In this document: positions 34,903 to 43,555 of the stretch, in pieces | Layout: every line of letters begins with the position of its first letter | Numbering within the stretch: the first letter of the stretch is position 1 | From: Gemmatimonadota bacterium | Lineage (GTDB): Bacteria; Gemmatimonadota; Gemmatimonadetes; Longimicrobiales; Gaopeijiaceae | Direction: 5' to 3' | DNA length: 64,000 bases | Assembly: GCA_007126575.1 (NCBI GenBank) | Contig: SLBA01000072.1 | Span: 1 to 64,000 of the forward strand | The notes under the pieces: model-generated | Told to the model about the DNA's origin: nothing | The model's input: the letters and a program-made list of their open reading frames with translations, nothing else | The model's database searches: none | Program-made: the position numbers and the translations under genes

Positions 34903-36240
34903 TCAGGGCTCCGAGATGCCCCGTCGCAGAAGGGACCGCGCGACGAGCCCCGCCAGGAGGATGCCGGTGCCGGTGGCCCAGACGGGCACGGGCACCTGGA
35001 AGGCCAGGACGAGGCAGCCCAGGAGCCCGATCGCCGGAACCCAGCGCGGATAGCGGCGCTGCTCGGGAGGGAGCCGGAAGGCGGCCAGGTTCGTGATGCC
35101 GTAGTAGATGAGGACCGTGAAGGCGGAGAAGGTCCAGGTGAGGCTCACGTCGCCGGCGAGGACGAGGAGGAGGATGACGCCTCCCACCGTGAGCGTCGCC
35201 ACCCGGGGGGTCCCGGAGTCGGAGTGGACCCTGGCGAGCCCCGGGGGCAGGTCGGTGCGGCGGCCCATCGCGAGGGCGACCCGCGAGAGCCCCAGGATCA
35301 GGTTCAGGAGGACACCGAGCATGGCGGTGACCGCCGCGACTCCCACGAAGAAGGCGAGCCCGGGGGCCTCGAGCATGGCGGCGGCAGCCTGGAGGGGGGC
35401 GGCGGTCTCGCGGGTGATCTCGGCGAAGTCCGAGGCGCCCAGGGTGCCGAGAGCGACCATGGCGACGGCCGTATACAGGAGGGCCACGACCCCCAGGGTG
35501 ATCCAGATCGCCCGGGGGATCGTGGACTCCGGATCGCGGACCTCCTCGCCCAGGGTGGCGATCCGCCCATAGCCCGTGTAGGCGACGAAGAGGAGCGCCG
35601 TGGCGTGCAGGAGTGCACCGGGGCGGGATCCGAACGGGTCGAAGGGTTCGGACCCGCCGCCGCCCGACCCTTCGGCCAGCGATCGCAGGGCCTCGGGGAG
35701 GCCCATGACGAGAAACCAGGACAGGACCGCGAGGGTGATCCCCACGATCAGGATGTTGGCCCGGTTGGTCCTCCGGATCCCCCCCAGGAGAAGCACCGTA
35801 AGGACAACGACGGCTCCTGCGGCGAGGGTGACCCGGAGGGCGCGCGGGGCCTCGAAACCGCCCACCAGGAGCAGGTATCCCGCGAGTCCGAGGGCCGCGG
35901 TCGCCGCCGAGGCCCCCTTGGCCAGCAGGAACATCCAGCCGGCCGAAAACCCGAGGGCCGGGTTGAGGACGCGGTACCCGTATTCGTAGGTGCCTCCGCT
36001 GACGGGGTGCGCCGCCGCGAGCTGCGCCGACGAGAGACCGTTGCAGAGGGCGAGAAGGGCCGCCAGGGGGAGCGCTAGGAGGATGCCGTCGCCCACGACA
36101 CCCGCCGCGATCCCCAGCGAAACGAAGAGGCCTGTGCCCACGATGGATCCCAGCCCCATGAACACGGCCCCGGGAAGTCCGACCCCACGGACCAGGGCCG
36201 AGGGCGGGTCCTGGGCCGGCGTGGCCCCCGGGGCATTCAC
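34903..36240 (-). CDS. APC-superfamily amino-acid permease
   Basis: A 445-residue integral membrane protein with 12 predicted TM helices. The APC hallmark [19 protein letters not shown] lies in TM1, and [14 protein letters not shown] lies between TM2 and TM3. It should couple substrate uptake to protons or Na+. The substrate is unknown. Its ATG overlaps the pncA stop by 4 bases, so it is translated with a nicotinamidase, which raises the possibility of a linked substrate. Confidence 0.87.
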   Translation of the reverse strand: MNAPGATPAQDPPSALVRGVGLPGAVFMGLGSIVGTGLFVSLGIAAGVVGDGILLALPLAALLALCNGLSSAQLAAAHPVSGGTYEYGYRVLNPALGFSAGWMFLLAKGASAATAALGLAGYLLLVGGFEAPRALRVTLAAGAVVVLTVLLLGGIRRTNRANILIVGITLAVLSWFLVMGLPEALRSLAEGSGGGGSEPFDPFGSRPGALLHATALLFVAYTGYGRIATLGEEVRDPESTIPRAIWITLGVVALLYTAVAMVALGTLGASDFAEITRETAAPLQAAAAMLEAPGLAFFVGVAAVTAMLGVLLNLILGLSRVALAMGRRTDLPPGLARVHSDSGTPRVATLTVGGVILLLVLAGDVSLTWTFSAFTVLIYYGITNLAAFRLPPEQRRYPRWVPAIGLLGCLVLAFQVPVPVWATGTGILLAGLVARSLLRRGISEP

Positions 36241-36950
36241 GGTGCCATCTCTGTGCTGTTCAGGATGCGGGCTCCCCGGTCGGAAAGCTCGGTGCGGAGC
36301 GCCTCGTCACCGGAGGGGTCCACGGAGCGGGTGAGGTCCCAGAGGAGGGTGACGTCGAATCCTTCCTCGAGCGCGTCTTCGACGGTCCATCGGACGCAGA
36401 AGTCACGAGCGAGCCCGCAGACCACCAGGTGCCCGACTCCCCGTTCGCGAAGGAGCCCGCTCAGGCCGGTGGCCGGGCGGCTCCCACCCGGGCCCCAGTT
36501 GTTGCGAAATCCGGAATAGGAATCGACCGCGGGGTCGAGACCCTTCCGGATGATCGCCGAGACGTGCTGCCAGGGGAGTTCGGGGTGGAGTTCGGCACCC
36601 GCGGTGCCCTGTACGCAGTGGTCGGGCCAGAGGACCTGCGGGTGCCCGTGCAGGGTGATCTCGTCGAAGGGCTCTGCGCCCTCGTGGTTCGAGGCGAAGG
36701 ATCGGTGGTTCGGCGGGTGCCAGTCCTGGGTGGCCACCTGAAGCGGGTGCGCGCCCGACTCCATCAGCTGCTGCACGCCGGAAAGGATCCGGTCTCCCTC
36801 GCCCACGGCGAGGCTGCCCCCCGGAAGGAAGTCCGGCTGGATGTCGACCAGGATCAGCGCCGAATTCGCACCTTCGGATCCGGAACGGGATTGCTCGGCG
36901 GCCGGGCTCGGTCGGGAAGACGATTCGGCGGCGTCGATGGACATGCTCAT
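36237..36950 (-). CDS. pncA: Nicotinamidase (PncA-like isochorismatase fold)
   Basis: A 237-residue enzyme that turns nicotinamide into nicotinate for NAD salvage. The catalytic triad is present: Asp36 (VDIQPDF), Lys136 (IRKGLDP) and Cys185 (GLARDFC). The metal-site motif DWH (Asp76, His78) and DSYSGFRNN are also present. The first 28 residues are a low-complexity Ser-rich extension. It overlaps the permease and lies 29 bases after lgt. With nadABC at the other end of the window, both de novo and salvage arms occur. Confidence 0.88.
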   Translation of the reverse strand: MSMSIDAAESSSRPSPAAEQSRSGSEGANSALILVDIQPDFLPGGSLAVGEGDRILSGVQQLMESGAHPLQVATQDWHPPNHRSFASNHEGAEPFDEITLHGHPQVLWPDHCVQGTAGAELHPELPWQHVSAIIRKGLDPAVDSYSGFRNNWGPGGSRPATGLSGLLRERGVGHLVVCGLARDFCVRWTVEDALEEGFDVTLLWDLTRSVDPSGDEALRTELSDRGARILNSTEMAP

Positions 36951-36979
36951 CCCTACCGCCGATGCCCCCGGCCGTTCCG

Positions 36980-37804
36980 CTATCGGCTGCGCCGGCCGGC
37001 CTGCGGTGGGGGCTGCTTGCGGGTCAGCACCCAGGCGAGCATCACGACCCCCAGGAGCCCCATGAGCCCCGAGAAGATCTGCGAGAGGGTGAGGTCCATC
37101 CAGACCGTCCGCTCCTCGCGCACGTACATGAGGAGAAAGCGGATGATGCCGTACCCCGCCACGAAGGACCAGGTGAGGGTCCCAGGAGGCGGCTTCACCC
37201 GCTCGCGGACCATGAGGAGCACCCCCGCCATCCCGAAGTTCTTGAGGGACTCGTAGAGCTGCGTGGGGTGTCGGCAGCCCTCGGGCGGCTGCGCCATGTA
37301 CTCGCTCTGGGAGTAATCCACGCAGAAGGCCCCGTCGTAGAGGGTCCCGTACATCTCTGCGTTGATGAAGTTCGCGATCCGTCCGAGCCCCAGGGCGACG
37401 AGCACGGGGACGGCGATCCGGTCGGTCAGGCTGTAGACGGGAATCCGGTGCCGACGCGAGAACCAGAAGGTCACGAGAAGGATCCCGGCCAGCCCTCCAT
37501 GGAAGGCGAGTCCCCCCCGCCAGACCGCGATCCACGCCGCCGGGTCGAAGCCGTAGCGATCGAACTCGAAGACGAAGACGTGAAAGAACCGGGCGCCGAT
37601 GAGGGCGCCGGCGATCGCGAGGAGCACGAAAGTCTCGGCGCCCTCCTCGGTGAGGTTCTCGATCCGGTTCTGGAGCGAGGCCTTCCGAAGGGAGAGGTAG
37701 ACGATCACCATCCCCAGGATGTAGGGGATGGAGTACCAGCGGATCCCGAACCCATCCGTGAACCGGATGAGGAAGGGGTCGATGTTGTGGATTATGGGAT
37801 CCAA
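36980..37804 (-). CDS. lgt: Prolipoprotein diacylglyceryl transferase, Lgt
   Basis: A 274-residue inner-membrane enzyme that adds diacylglycerol to the lipobox Cys of prolipoproteins. The signature GRIANFINAEMYG and WRGGLAFHGG (conserved His) are present, with seven TM helices. Many lipobox proteins in this window are potential substrates. It lies 3 bases after the AraC-type regulator gene and 29 bases before pncA, so it belongs to the minus-strand run. Confidence 0.93.
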   Translation of the reverse strand: MDPIIHNIDPFLIRFTDGFGIRWYSIPYILGMVIVYLSLRKASLQNRIENLTEEGAETFVLLAIAGALIGARFFHVFVFEFDRYGFDPAAWIAVWRGGLAFHGGLAGILLVTFWFSRRHRIPVYSLTDRIAVPVLVALGLGRIANFINAEMYGTLYDGAFCVDYSQSEYMAQPPEGCRHPTQLYESLKNFGMAGVLLMVRERVKPPPGTLTWSFVAGYGIIRFLLMYVREERTVWMDLTLSQIFSGLMGLLGVVMLAWVLTRKQPPPQAGRRSR

Positions 37805-37807
37805 AGG

Positions 37808-38626
37808 TCAGCGCTTCTCGGCCTGCGGGTCGTGGAGTCGGTCGAGCTCTGCGAAGAACGCCTCGGATACCGTTTCGAAGGCTCCCATCTCGCGCAACTC
37901 CGAAGGGGTGTACGGGAGGATCGCCCGGATCGCCCGTCGCAGCGCCTGGTCACCCGAATATCCGCACGCCTTGCCCACACTCGACACGGAGTGGCCCGGA
38001 TCGTCCAGGAGGGCCGAGGCGAAGAGGATTCGCATCCACAGGAGGAGTCGGCGCGGGGTCGGCAGCTGTGAGCGCTCGCACCAGCGCAGCAGGGTCGAGG
38101 GAGAAAAGCCGAGGGTCCTGGCCAGTGCCCTCGGATGCTCGCCGCGCATGACGGTCTCGACGGCGGCGTCGAGGATCGTGCGGGCTCGGCCCGTCAGGCG
38201 GTAGCTCTGCTCGGACGCCAGGAGGCGGCGGAGGGGCTGGGCCCGCGTCTCCCTGAGACGCCGCCGCAGGGCGACCTCGCTCGCGTCGTCGTCGGTCTGC
38301 ACGATTTCCGAGATGCCCCACTCTCCCAGCTTCCAGAAGACGTGGTGGTGCGATGGCGGGCTCTGTATGGCGGCGAGAACCGTGCTCGACGGAAACGATT
38401 CCAGGATCTCCTGGAGCTCCGCCGAGGGGGTAACCTTCGAGCGGGTCCCGTAGAACGGGTCCACCAGAACCAGAGCGGCGGGGGGAGCCGACTCCAGGGT
38501 GGTGCGTAACTCGGGCCAGTCACGGACACGCGACAGTGAGAACCGGTCCGACGAAGCGTCACGGATACGCCGAGTGAACTTCCGGTCGGAGTGAAGGAGG
38601 AGGAGAGGGCGACGTTGTTCCTGCAT
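37808..38626 (-). CDS. AraC-type regulator with receiver-like N-terminal domain
   Basis: A 272-residue protein. The N-terminal 125 residues have a CheY-like pattern: PLLLLHSDRKF, a putative phospho-acceptor in VLVDPFYG (Asp56), AAIQSPPSHHHVFW and a WGISEIVQTDDD end. The usual acidic pair and the conserved Lys are absent, so phosphorylation is uncertain. The C-terminal 110 residues (about 150-255) form an AraC-type helix-turn-helix pair (LARTLGFSPSTLLRWCERS and VGKACGYSGDQALRRAIR). It lies between the helical-repeat gene and lgt. Confidence 0.78.
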   Translation of the reverse strand: MQEQRRPLLLLHSDRKFTRRIRDASSDRFSLSRVRDWPELRTTLESAPPAALVLVDPFYGTRSKVTPSAELQEILESFPSSTVLAAIQSPPSHHHVFWKLGEWGISEIVQTDDDASEVALRRRLRETRAQPLRRLLASEQSYRLTGRARTILDAAVETVMRGEHPRALARTLGFSPSTLLRWCERSQLPTPRRLLLWMRILFASALLDDPGHSVSSVGKACGYSGDQALRRAIRAILPYTPSELREMGAFETVSEAFFAELDRLHDPQAEKR

Positions 38627-38678
38627 GGGTCGAGTCAGCCTTTTTCGAGAGTGGTCTCTGGCGACGCCGGAAGGTGGT

Positions 38679-39953
38679 TCAGCCCGGTTCGTTCAGAAGC
38701 CGAACCAGGTGATTGGCCAGAGCGGATTGTCGTCCGTCCAGATCGGTGCTTGGCTCAGGGCGAGTATGGCGATCCTGTTCGGATTTGTCGAGTAGCACGC
38801 CTGCCAGGAACTCGACCTGGCTGCCCGGGCCCTGCCGGGAGTGGCGTCGCGCCCGGTTCACCGCCCCCTCCGCCGCCTCGGAATTTCCGAGCTGAATCGC
38901 CGCCCGAGCGACGTCGAGCCAGGCCTCGGCGACGCCGGGGCCCCCGGAGAGCTGGGAGAGCCGATTCCGGGCCTCCTCGAAACGCTCGATGTCGGGAGTG
39001 GCCGCCGCAGCGCGGGCCATGCCCCCGAGGATGGTCGGAAACTCTGCGCGCTGGGCCTGTCGGCTGACCGCTGCGAAGACGTCGAGTGCCTGGGGGAAAT
39101 AGCCATTGCGGAGCCAGAAGAAGGCCAGGTCCCGGGCCAGTGGCACGAGGTCCGGATGCCCGGATCCGAGCAGGTCGATGGCCTGACCCGCGAATTCCGA
39201 CGCCTCGTCGGGATCTCCGGCGGCGTCCTCGAGCGAGAACAGGGAGTGGAGCGCCCGGGCCTTCGTCTCCTTGAGGCCCTGACGGCTGGCGCGCCGGAAC
39301 CCCTTCAGGAAACTTTCGCGAGCCGATGGGATCGCGCCGCGGTCGAGCATCATGGAGCCGTGGGCAAGGTAGGCCTGGATGTACGGAGGCCAGTCGGATA
39401 CCCGGCGAGCGAGTCCGATCGTCCGGAAGTACCACGCTTCGGCCACTGCCGGGCGCATTCGATCCCGCGCCGCATCGGCCACGCCCAGCGCGAGGCGGGG
39501 GTTCGCAGGGTCGGCCGCGGCGGCGACCCGCAGGAACTCGAACTCGGTGTCGGGGGCCGATTGGGATCGCGCCCAGGTCGCGATGCGACGCGCGGCCTTG
39601 CCGACGTCGCTCGCCTTCATCGCTTCCGGTTCGGCCAGCATCTCGAGGGTGACCGCGAGCGGCTCGCGGAGTTCGACGTCGTGCTCTTCCAGAACGGAAT
39701 CGACGTCGGTGGTTCTCCCCTTCGCGACACCCGACCCGAAGAGCCCGACGCGCTCCTCTTCGGACGTCTGCCCCCAGAGGAGGATCGAGCGGTATGTCTT
39801 CCACAGGAGCCCTCCGAGTGGGGAGGCGAGTTCGCCCACGATCACCAGCCCCTCGGGGCCGGGTGCGTCGGCATCACGCAGAAGAGGGGGCGTGGGAGCC
39901 CAGCGGCGCTTACCGTCGCCGTCTTCTCCCGGGCCTTCCCTGTTGCGAGGCAT
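38679..39953 (-). CDS. Helical-repeat (TPR-like) protein
   Basis: A 424-residue protein made of paired amphipathic helices with TPR-like periodicity from about 105 to 395. It has no signal peptide and no catalytic motif. The start is set by AAGGAGG, 4 bases before ATG (GCAAGGAGGGAATATG). An AT-rich region with the short palindrome GAATGTCGCATTC (39997-40009) lies upstream and may hold its promoter. It is followed 52 bases later by the receiver-AraC gene, so the two are likely functional partners: possibly a sensor scaffold and a regulator. Confidence 0.72.
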   Translation of the reverse strand: MPRNREGPGEDGDGKRRWAPTPPLLRDADAPGPEGLVIVGELASPLGGLLWKTYRSILLWGQTSEEERVGLFGSGVAKGRTTDVDSVLEEHDVELREPLAVTLEMLAEPEAMKASDVGKAARRIATWARSQSAPDTEFEFLRVAAAADPANPRLALGVADAARDRMRPAVAEAWYFRTIGLARRVSDWPPYIQAYLAHGSMMLDRGAIPSARESFLKGFRRASRQGLKETKARALHSLFSLEDAAGDPDEASEFAGQAIDLLGSGHPDLVPLARDLAFFWLRNGYFPQALDVFAAVSRQAQRAEFPTILGGMARAAAATPDIERFEEARNRLSQLSGGPGVAEAWLDVARAAIQLGNSEAAEGAVNRARRHSRQGPGSQVEFLAGVLLDKSEQDRHTRPEPSTDLDGRQSALANHLVRLLNEPG

Positions 39954-40155
39954 ATTCCCTCCTTGCAGGGGAACATCTGTGACGAATCAATTGTTGGAAT
40001 GTCGCATTCTAGCCTGCGAACCGCCCGTTCGTCCAGCCTGAACGAAATCGTGACTTTTCCGACTCCCCGGAGTGTGTTACCTCTTCCCGCACCTTTGTAA
40101 GGGTCGAGAGGGACAGCTTCGTGAAGTTCGAGCACACCATTCCGGGAGGTTGAGG

Positions 40156-41703
40156 GTGAGTCAGGGACGTCCGGGGGAGCCAATCGAGGATCGGGGAATC
40201 GTGACGAGGGGAGCGGACTGGGCGCTCAACTTCGTGGAGCGCACGGGGAACCGGCTGCCCGATCCGATCACCCTCTTCGTGATCTTCATGGGGATGGTGC
40301 TTCTGGCGTCGTGGATCGCGACGTGGCTCGATCTGAGTGCGGTGCATCCGGGAACCTCGGAAGAGATCAATGCGGTGAACCTCCTGACCGCCGAGAGTAT
40401 CCGGAGGATCCTGGTCGAGATGCCACGCACCTTCACCGACTTTCCGCCGCTGGGACTCGTTCTGGTGGTGATGATCGGGATCGGGGTGGCGGAGCGTACC
40501 GGGCTCATCGAGACTTCGCTGAAGGCGTTCGTGAGCAGCGTTCCGAACTGGCTGGTCACCACCGCGCTCGTGCTCGGCGGGCTCCTCTCGTCGCTGGCTG
40601 TCGACGCGGGATATGTCGTGCTGATTCCCCTCGGGGCCGTGATCTTTCACGGGATGGGCCGGCACCCGATCGCGGGGCTCGCAGCCGCCTTCGCCGGCGT
40701 GTCGGGCGGATTCAGCTCGAACCTCATTCTGACCGCCCTCGACCCGCTCCTGGCGGGCTTCACCGAGCCGGCGGCCCAGGTGGTCGACCCGACCTACACG
40801 GTGGCCGCCACCGCGAACTGGTACATCATGGCGGCGCTCGTTCCGGTCTTCACCATCGGGGGCACCCTGGTGACCGAGAAGATCCTTGAGCCCCGTCTCG
40901 GCGAGTATACGGGGGGCCTCGAAATCGAGGAGCAGGAGGCGCTGACGATGGTGGAGCGACGGGGGCTGTGGGCGGCGGGGCTCACGGTGCTCGCGACCCT
41001 GGCGGTGATCGGGTGGATGGCGATCCCCGTCGATGGCGTTTTGCGGGGCGAGGGGGGCGAGATCGACCCGCTGCTCTCCTCGATCGTGGCCCTGATGCTC
41101 TTTGTCTTCTTCCTCCCGGGACTCGTCTACGGCATGGTCACGGGGAAGATCAAGAGCGACAAGGAGGTGGCGTCGATGACCTCCGAGACCATGGCCTCGA
41201 TGGGGGCGTACATCGTCCTGGCCTTCGTGGCCGCCCACTTCATCGCCTTCTTCAACTGGTCGAACCTGGGGTTGATCCTCGCGATCTCCGGCGCCGACGG
41301 GCTGCGGGCGATCGGCTTCACGGGGCTGCCCCTGATCACGGCCTTCATCCTCGTCTCCGGCTTCATCAACCTGTTCATCGGGAGCGCCTCGGCGAAGTGG
41401 GCGATCATGGCGCCGGTCTTCGTGCCGATGCTCATGCTCCTGGGGTATTCGCCCGAGCTCACCCAGGCGGCCTACCGGATCGGCGATTCCTTCACGAACA
41501 TCCTGACCCCGCTTCTGCCCTACTATCCGCTGGTCATCATCTTCGCGCAGAAGTACGAAAAGGACATCGGGCTCGGAACCCTGATCTCGGCCATGCTCCC
41601 CTACTCGGTCGTCTTCGCCTTCACCGCCGTGCCGATGCTCCTGCTCTGGGTCTGGCTGGGGATCCCGCTCGGGCCGGACGCCCCCCTGGAGTACATCCCG
41701 TGA
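40156..41703 (+). CDS. AbgT-family transporter
   Basis: A 515-residue membrane protein with about 11 TM helices. Family hallmarks include the N-terminal NFVERTGNRLPDPITLFVIF, DAGYVVLIPLGAVIF, and INLFIGSASAKWAIMAPVFV. AbgT carriers move p-aminobenzoyl-glutamate or act as drug exporters. The GTG start is set by GGGAGGTTGAGG directly before it. The gene overlaps the next one (a deacylase) by 4 bases (GTGA), arguing for uptake of N-acyl or dipeptide-like compounds cleaved outside the cell. Confidence 0.9.
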   Translation: MSQGRPGEPIEDRGIVTRGADWALNFVERTGNRLPDPITLFVIFMGMVLLASWIATWLDLSAVHPGTSEEINAVNLLTAESIRRILVEMPRTFTDFPPLGLVLVVMIGIGVAERTGLIETSLKAFVSSVPNWLVTTALVLGGLLSSLAVDAGYVVLIPLGAVIFHGMGRHPIAGLAAAFAGVSGGFSSNLILTALDPLLAGFTEPAAQVVDPTYTVAATANWYIMAALVPVFTIGGTLVTEKILEPRLGEYTGGLEIEEQEALTMVERRGLWAAGLTVLATLAVIGWMAIPVDGVLRGEGGEIDPLLSSIVALMLFVFFLPGLVYGMVTGKIKSDKEVASMTSETMASMGAYIVLAFVAAHFIAFFNWSNLGLILAISGADGLRAIGFTGLPLITAFILVSGFINLFIGSASAKWAIMAPVFVPMLMLLGYSPELTQAAYRIGDSFTNILTPLLPYYPLVIIFAQKYEKDIGLGTLISAMLPYSVVFAFTAVPMLLLWVWLGIPLGPDAPLEYIP

Positions 41704-43463
41704 CGCGCCCGCCCCTCTCACACGCGGTCTCGCGTTCGGCCGGGCTCGCCGGGTGTGCGGCCCTGGCGCTGGTCTTCTCGCTGCTTTCGCCCCCGGGTGT
41801 GGATGCCCAGGCCGGGCCCACCGGGAGCACGGCCCCCACCACCCTGGATCTCATCCTCCGCGGTGGACAGATCCTGGATGGGACCGGCAACCCGTGGTTC
41901 CACGGGGACGTGGGTATCCGCGACGGACGGATCGCGGCGGTGGGGGACCTGTCGGGCGTGACCGCGACGAACGACGTCGATGTGTCCGGGCACATGGTGG
42001 CCCCGGGGTTCATCGATATCCATTCGCACGGAGACGGGCGCCTGATGCACGAGGATCCCCGATACCGCGCCGCCCCCTCCCTCGTGGCCCAGGGGATCAC
42101 GACGGTGGTGATCAACCAGGATGGCCGCTCGCCCTGGCCGATCCGGGACCAGGTCGCGACCCTGGTCGAACGGGGGCACGGGCCGAACGTGATCGTGCTC
42201 GTGGGTCATGGTCAGGTGAGGCGGCTCGCCATGGAGGACGATGTGGATCGTCCCGCGACCTCCGACGAGATCGAACGGATCCGGGAGCTGGTGCGCGAGG
42301 GGGTGGCCGATGGCGCATGGGGCATCTCTTCGGCGCTCGAGTACAATCCGGGCCGCTGGGCCGAGACCGACGAGGTGGTGGCGGCGGTCGGGGAGGTCTT
42401 TGCGGGCGGAGGGGTCTACGTGGCCCATCAGCGCAGCGAGGGCTCCGACCCGATGTGGTACTGGCCGAGTCAGGACGAACCCGGGCCACCGACGCTGATC
42501 GACGCGGTGCTGGAGACGATCGAGATCGCCGAACGGACCGGAGTGCCCTCGGTGGCCTCCCACCTCAAGGCCAAGGGCTCGCACTACTGGGGCACCAGCC
42601 ACACGGTGATCCAGCTCATCGAGTCCGCACGGGAGCGGGGGGTCCCGATCTACGGCGACCACTATCCCTACGAGACCACGGGAAGCGACGGGAATACGGT
42701 GCTGATCCCGGGCTGGGCCTTCGCGCGGGGCCGGGAACTGCTGGGCGACGCCGACGCGAGCAACGCCGACGCCATCGAGGCGGTTCTGGCCGTCGAAGAG
42801 CAGGCCGTGGCGCTTCGGGGCGACGTGGCCCACGAAATCCGGCGACGGGGCGGGCCCGATCGACTCCTGATCCTGAGCCACCCCGACGAGTCGCTCGACG
42901 GCCGTTCGGTCGAGGAGCTGGCCCGTGAGTGGGAGCTCGATCCGGTCGATGTCGCGTTTCGCCTCCAGTCCGAGGGAGACCGGAGTCGACGGGGAGGGGC
43001 GCACCTGCGGGGATTCTCGCTGCACGAGATGGATTTCGAGGCCTACGCGAGCCGGGACTGGATGCTGACGGCCTCCGATGGAGGGATCGCCGTACCCGAA
43101 GACGGGTTCGTGCACGTCCGATTCTACGGGACCTTCCCCCGCAGGATCGGCCACTATGCACGGGATCGCGGGGTGCTCTCGGTTCCGCACGCCGTGCGCT
43201 CCGCGACCTCGCTGCCCGCGCAGGTGCTGGGTCTGAAGGACCGGGGTCAGGTCAGGGAGGGCTTCGTGGCCGATCTCGTCGTCTTCCATCCCGACGACCT
43301 CGAGGACCGGACGACCTTCTTCGAGCCGCACCAGTTCCCGGCGGGCCTCCCTCATGTCCTGGTCGAGGGGACCTTCGTGGTTCGGGACGGTGAACTGACC
43401 GGAGCACTTCCCGGACGCGTGCTCACGCCGACCGAGGACCGGGGACTCCCGAGACTGCCCTGA
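41700..43463 (+). CDS. Secreted N-acyl-D-amino-acid deacylase-like amidohydrolase
   Basis: A 587-residue protein with a signal peptide (about 1-36) and the amidohydrolase barrel. The metal motif HSHGDG is at 108-113, and SHLKAKGSHYWGT, GDHYPYETTGSDGNTV and LTASDGGI match the D-aminoacylase group. It would release D-amino acids from N-acyl or peptide forms, probably in the periplasm. The GTG start overlaps the AbgT stop, so the transporter and hydrolase are translationally coupled. Confidence 0.85.
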   Translation: MTRPPLSHAVSRSAGLAGCAALALVFSLLSPPGVDAQAGPTGSTAPTTLDLILRGGQILDGTGNPWFHGDVGIRDGRIAAVGDLSGVTATNDVDVSGHMVAPGFIDIHSHGDGRLMHEDPRYRAAPSLVAQGITTVVINQDGRSPWPIRDQVATLVERGHGPNVIVLVGHGQVRRLAMEDDVDRPATSDEIERIRELVREGVADGAWGISSALEYNPGRWAETDEVVAAVGEVFAGGGVYVAHQRSEGSDPMWYWPSQDEPGPPTLIDAVLETIEIAERTGVPSVASHLKAKGSHYWGTSHTVIQLIESARERGVPIYGDHYPYETTGSDGNTVLIPGWAFARGRELLGDADASNADAIEAVLAVEEQAVALRGDVAHEIRRRGGPDRLLILSHPDESLDGRSVEELAREWELDPVDVAFRLQSEGDRSRRGGAHLRGFSLHEMDFEAYASRDWMLTASDGGIAVPEDGFVHVRFYGTFPRRIGHYARDRGVLSVPHAVRSATSLPAQVLGLKDRGQVREGFVADLVVFHPDDLEDRTTFFEPHQFPAGLPHVLVEGTFVVRDGELTGALPGRVLTPTEDRGLPRLP

Positions 43464-43555
43464 TCGTCCCGGTCCCGCCCGTCTTGCCTCGTCATGTCCG
43501 CAGGTCCTACTATGTTCGCATTCCCGTACCCCAACAATCTGCAGGAGACCGACCC

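Noticed and set aside
40009-41721. 570-codon minus-strand frame rich in His, Asp, Arg and Gln
   Set aside because: Antisense to AbgT and of skewed composition; the plus-strand gene has clear TM helices and family motifs.
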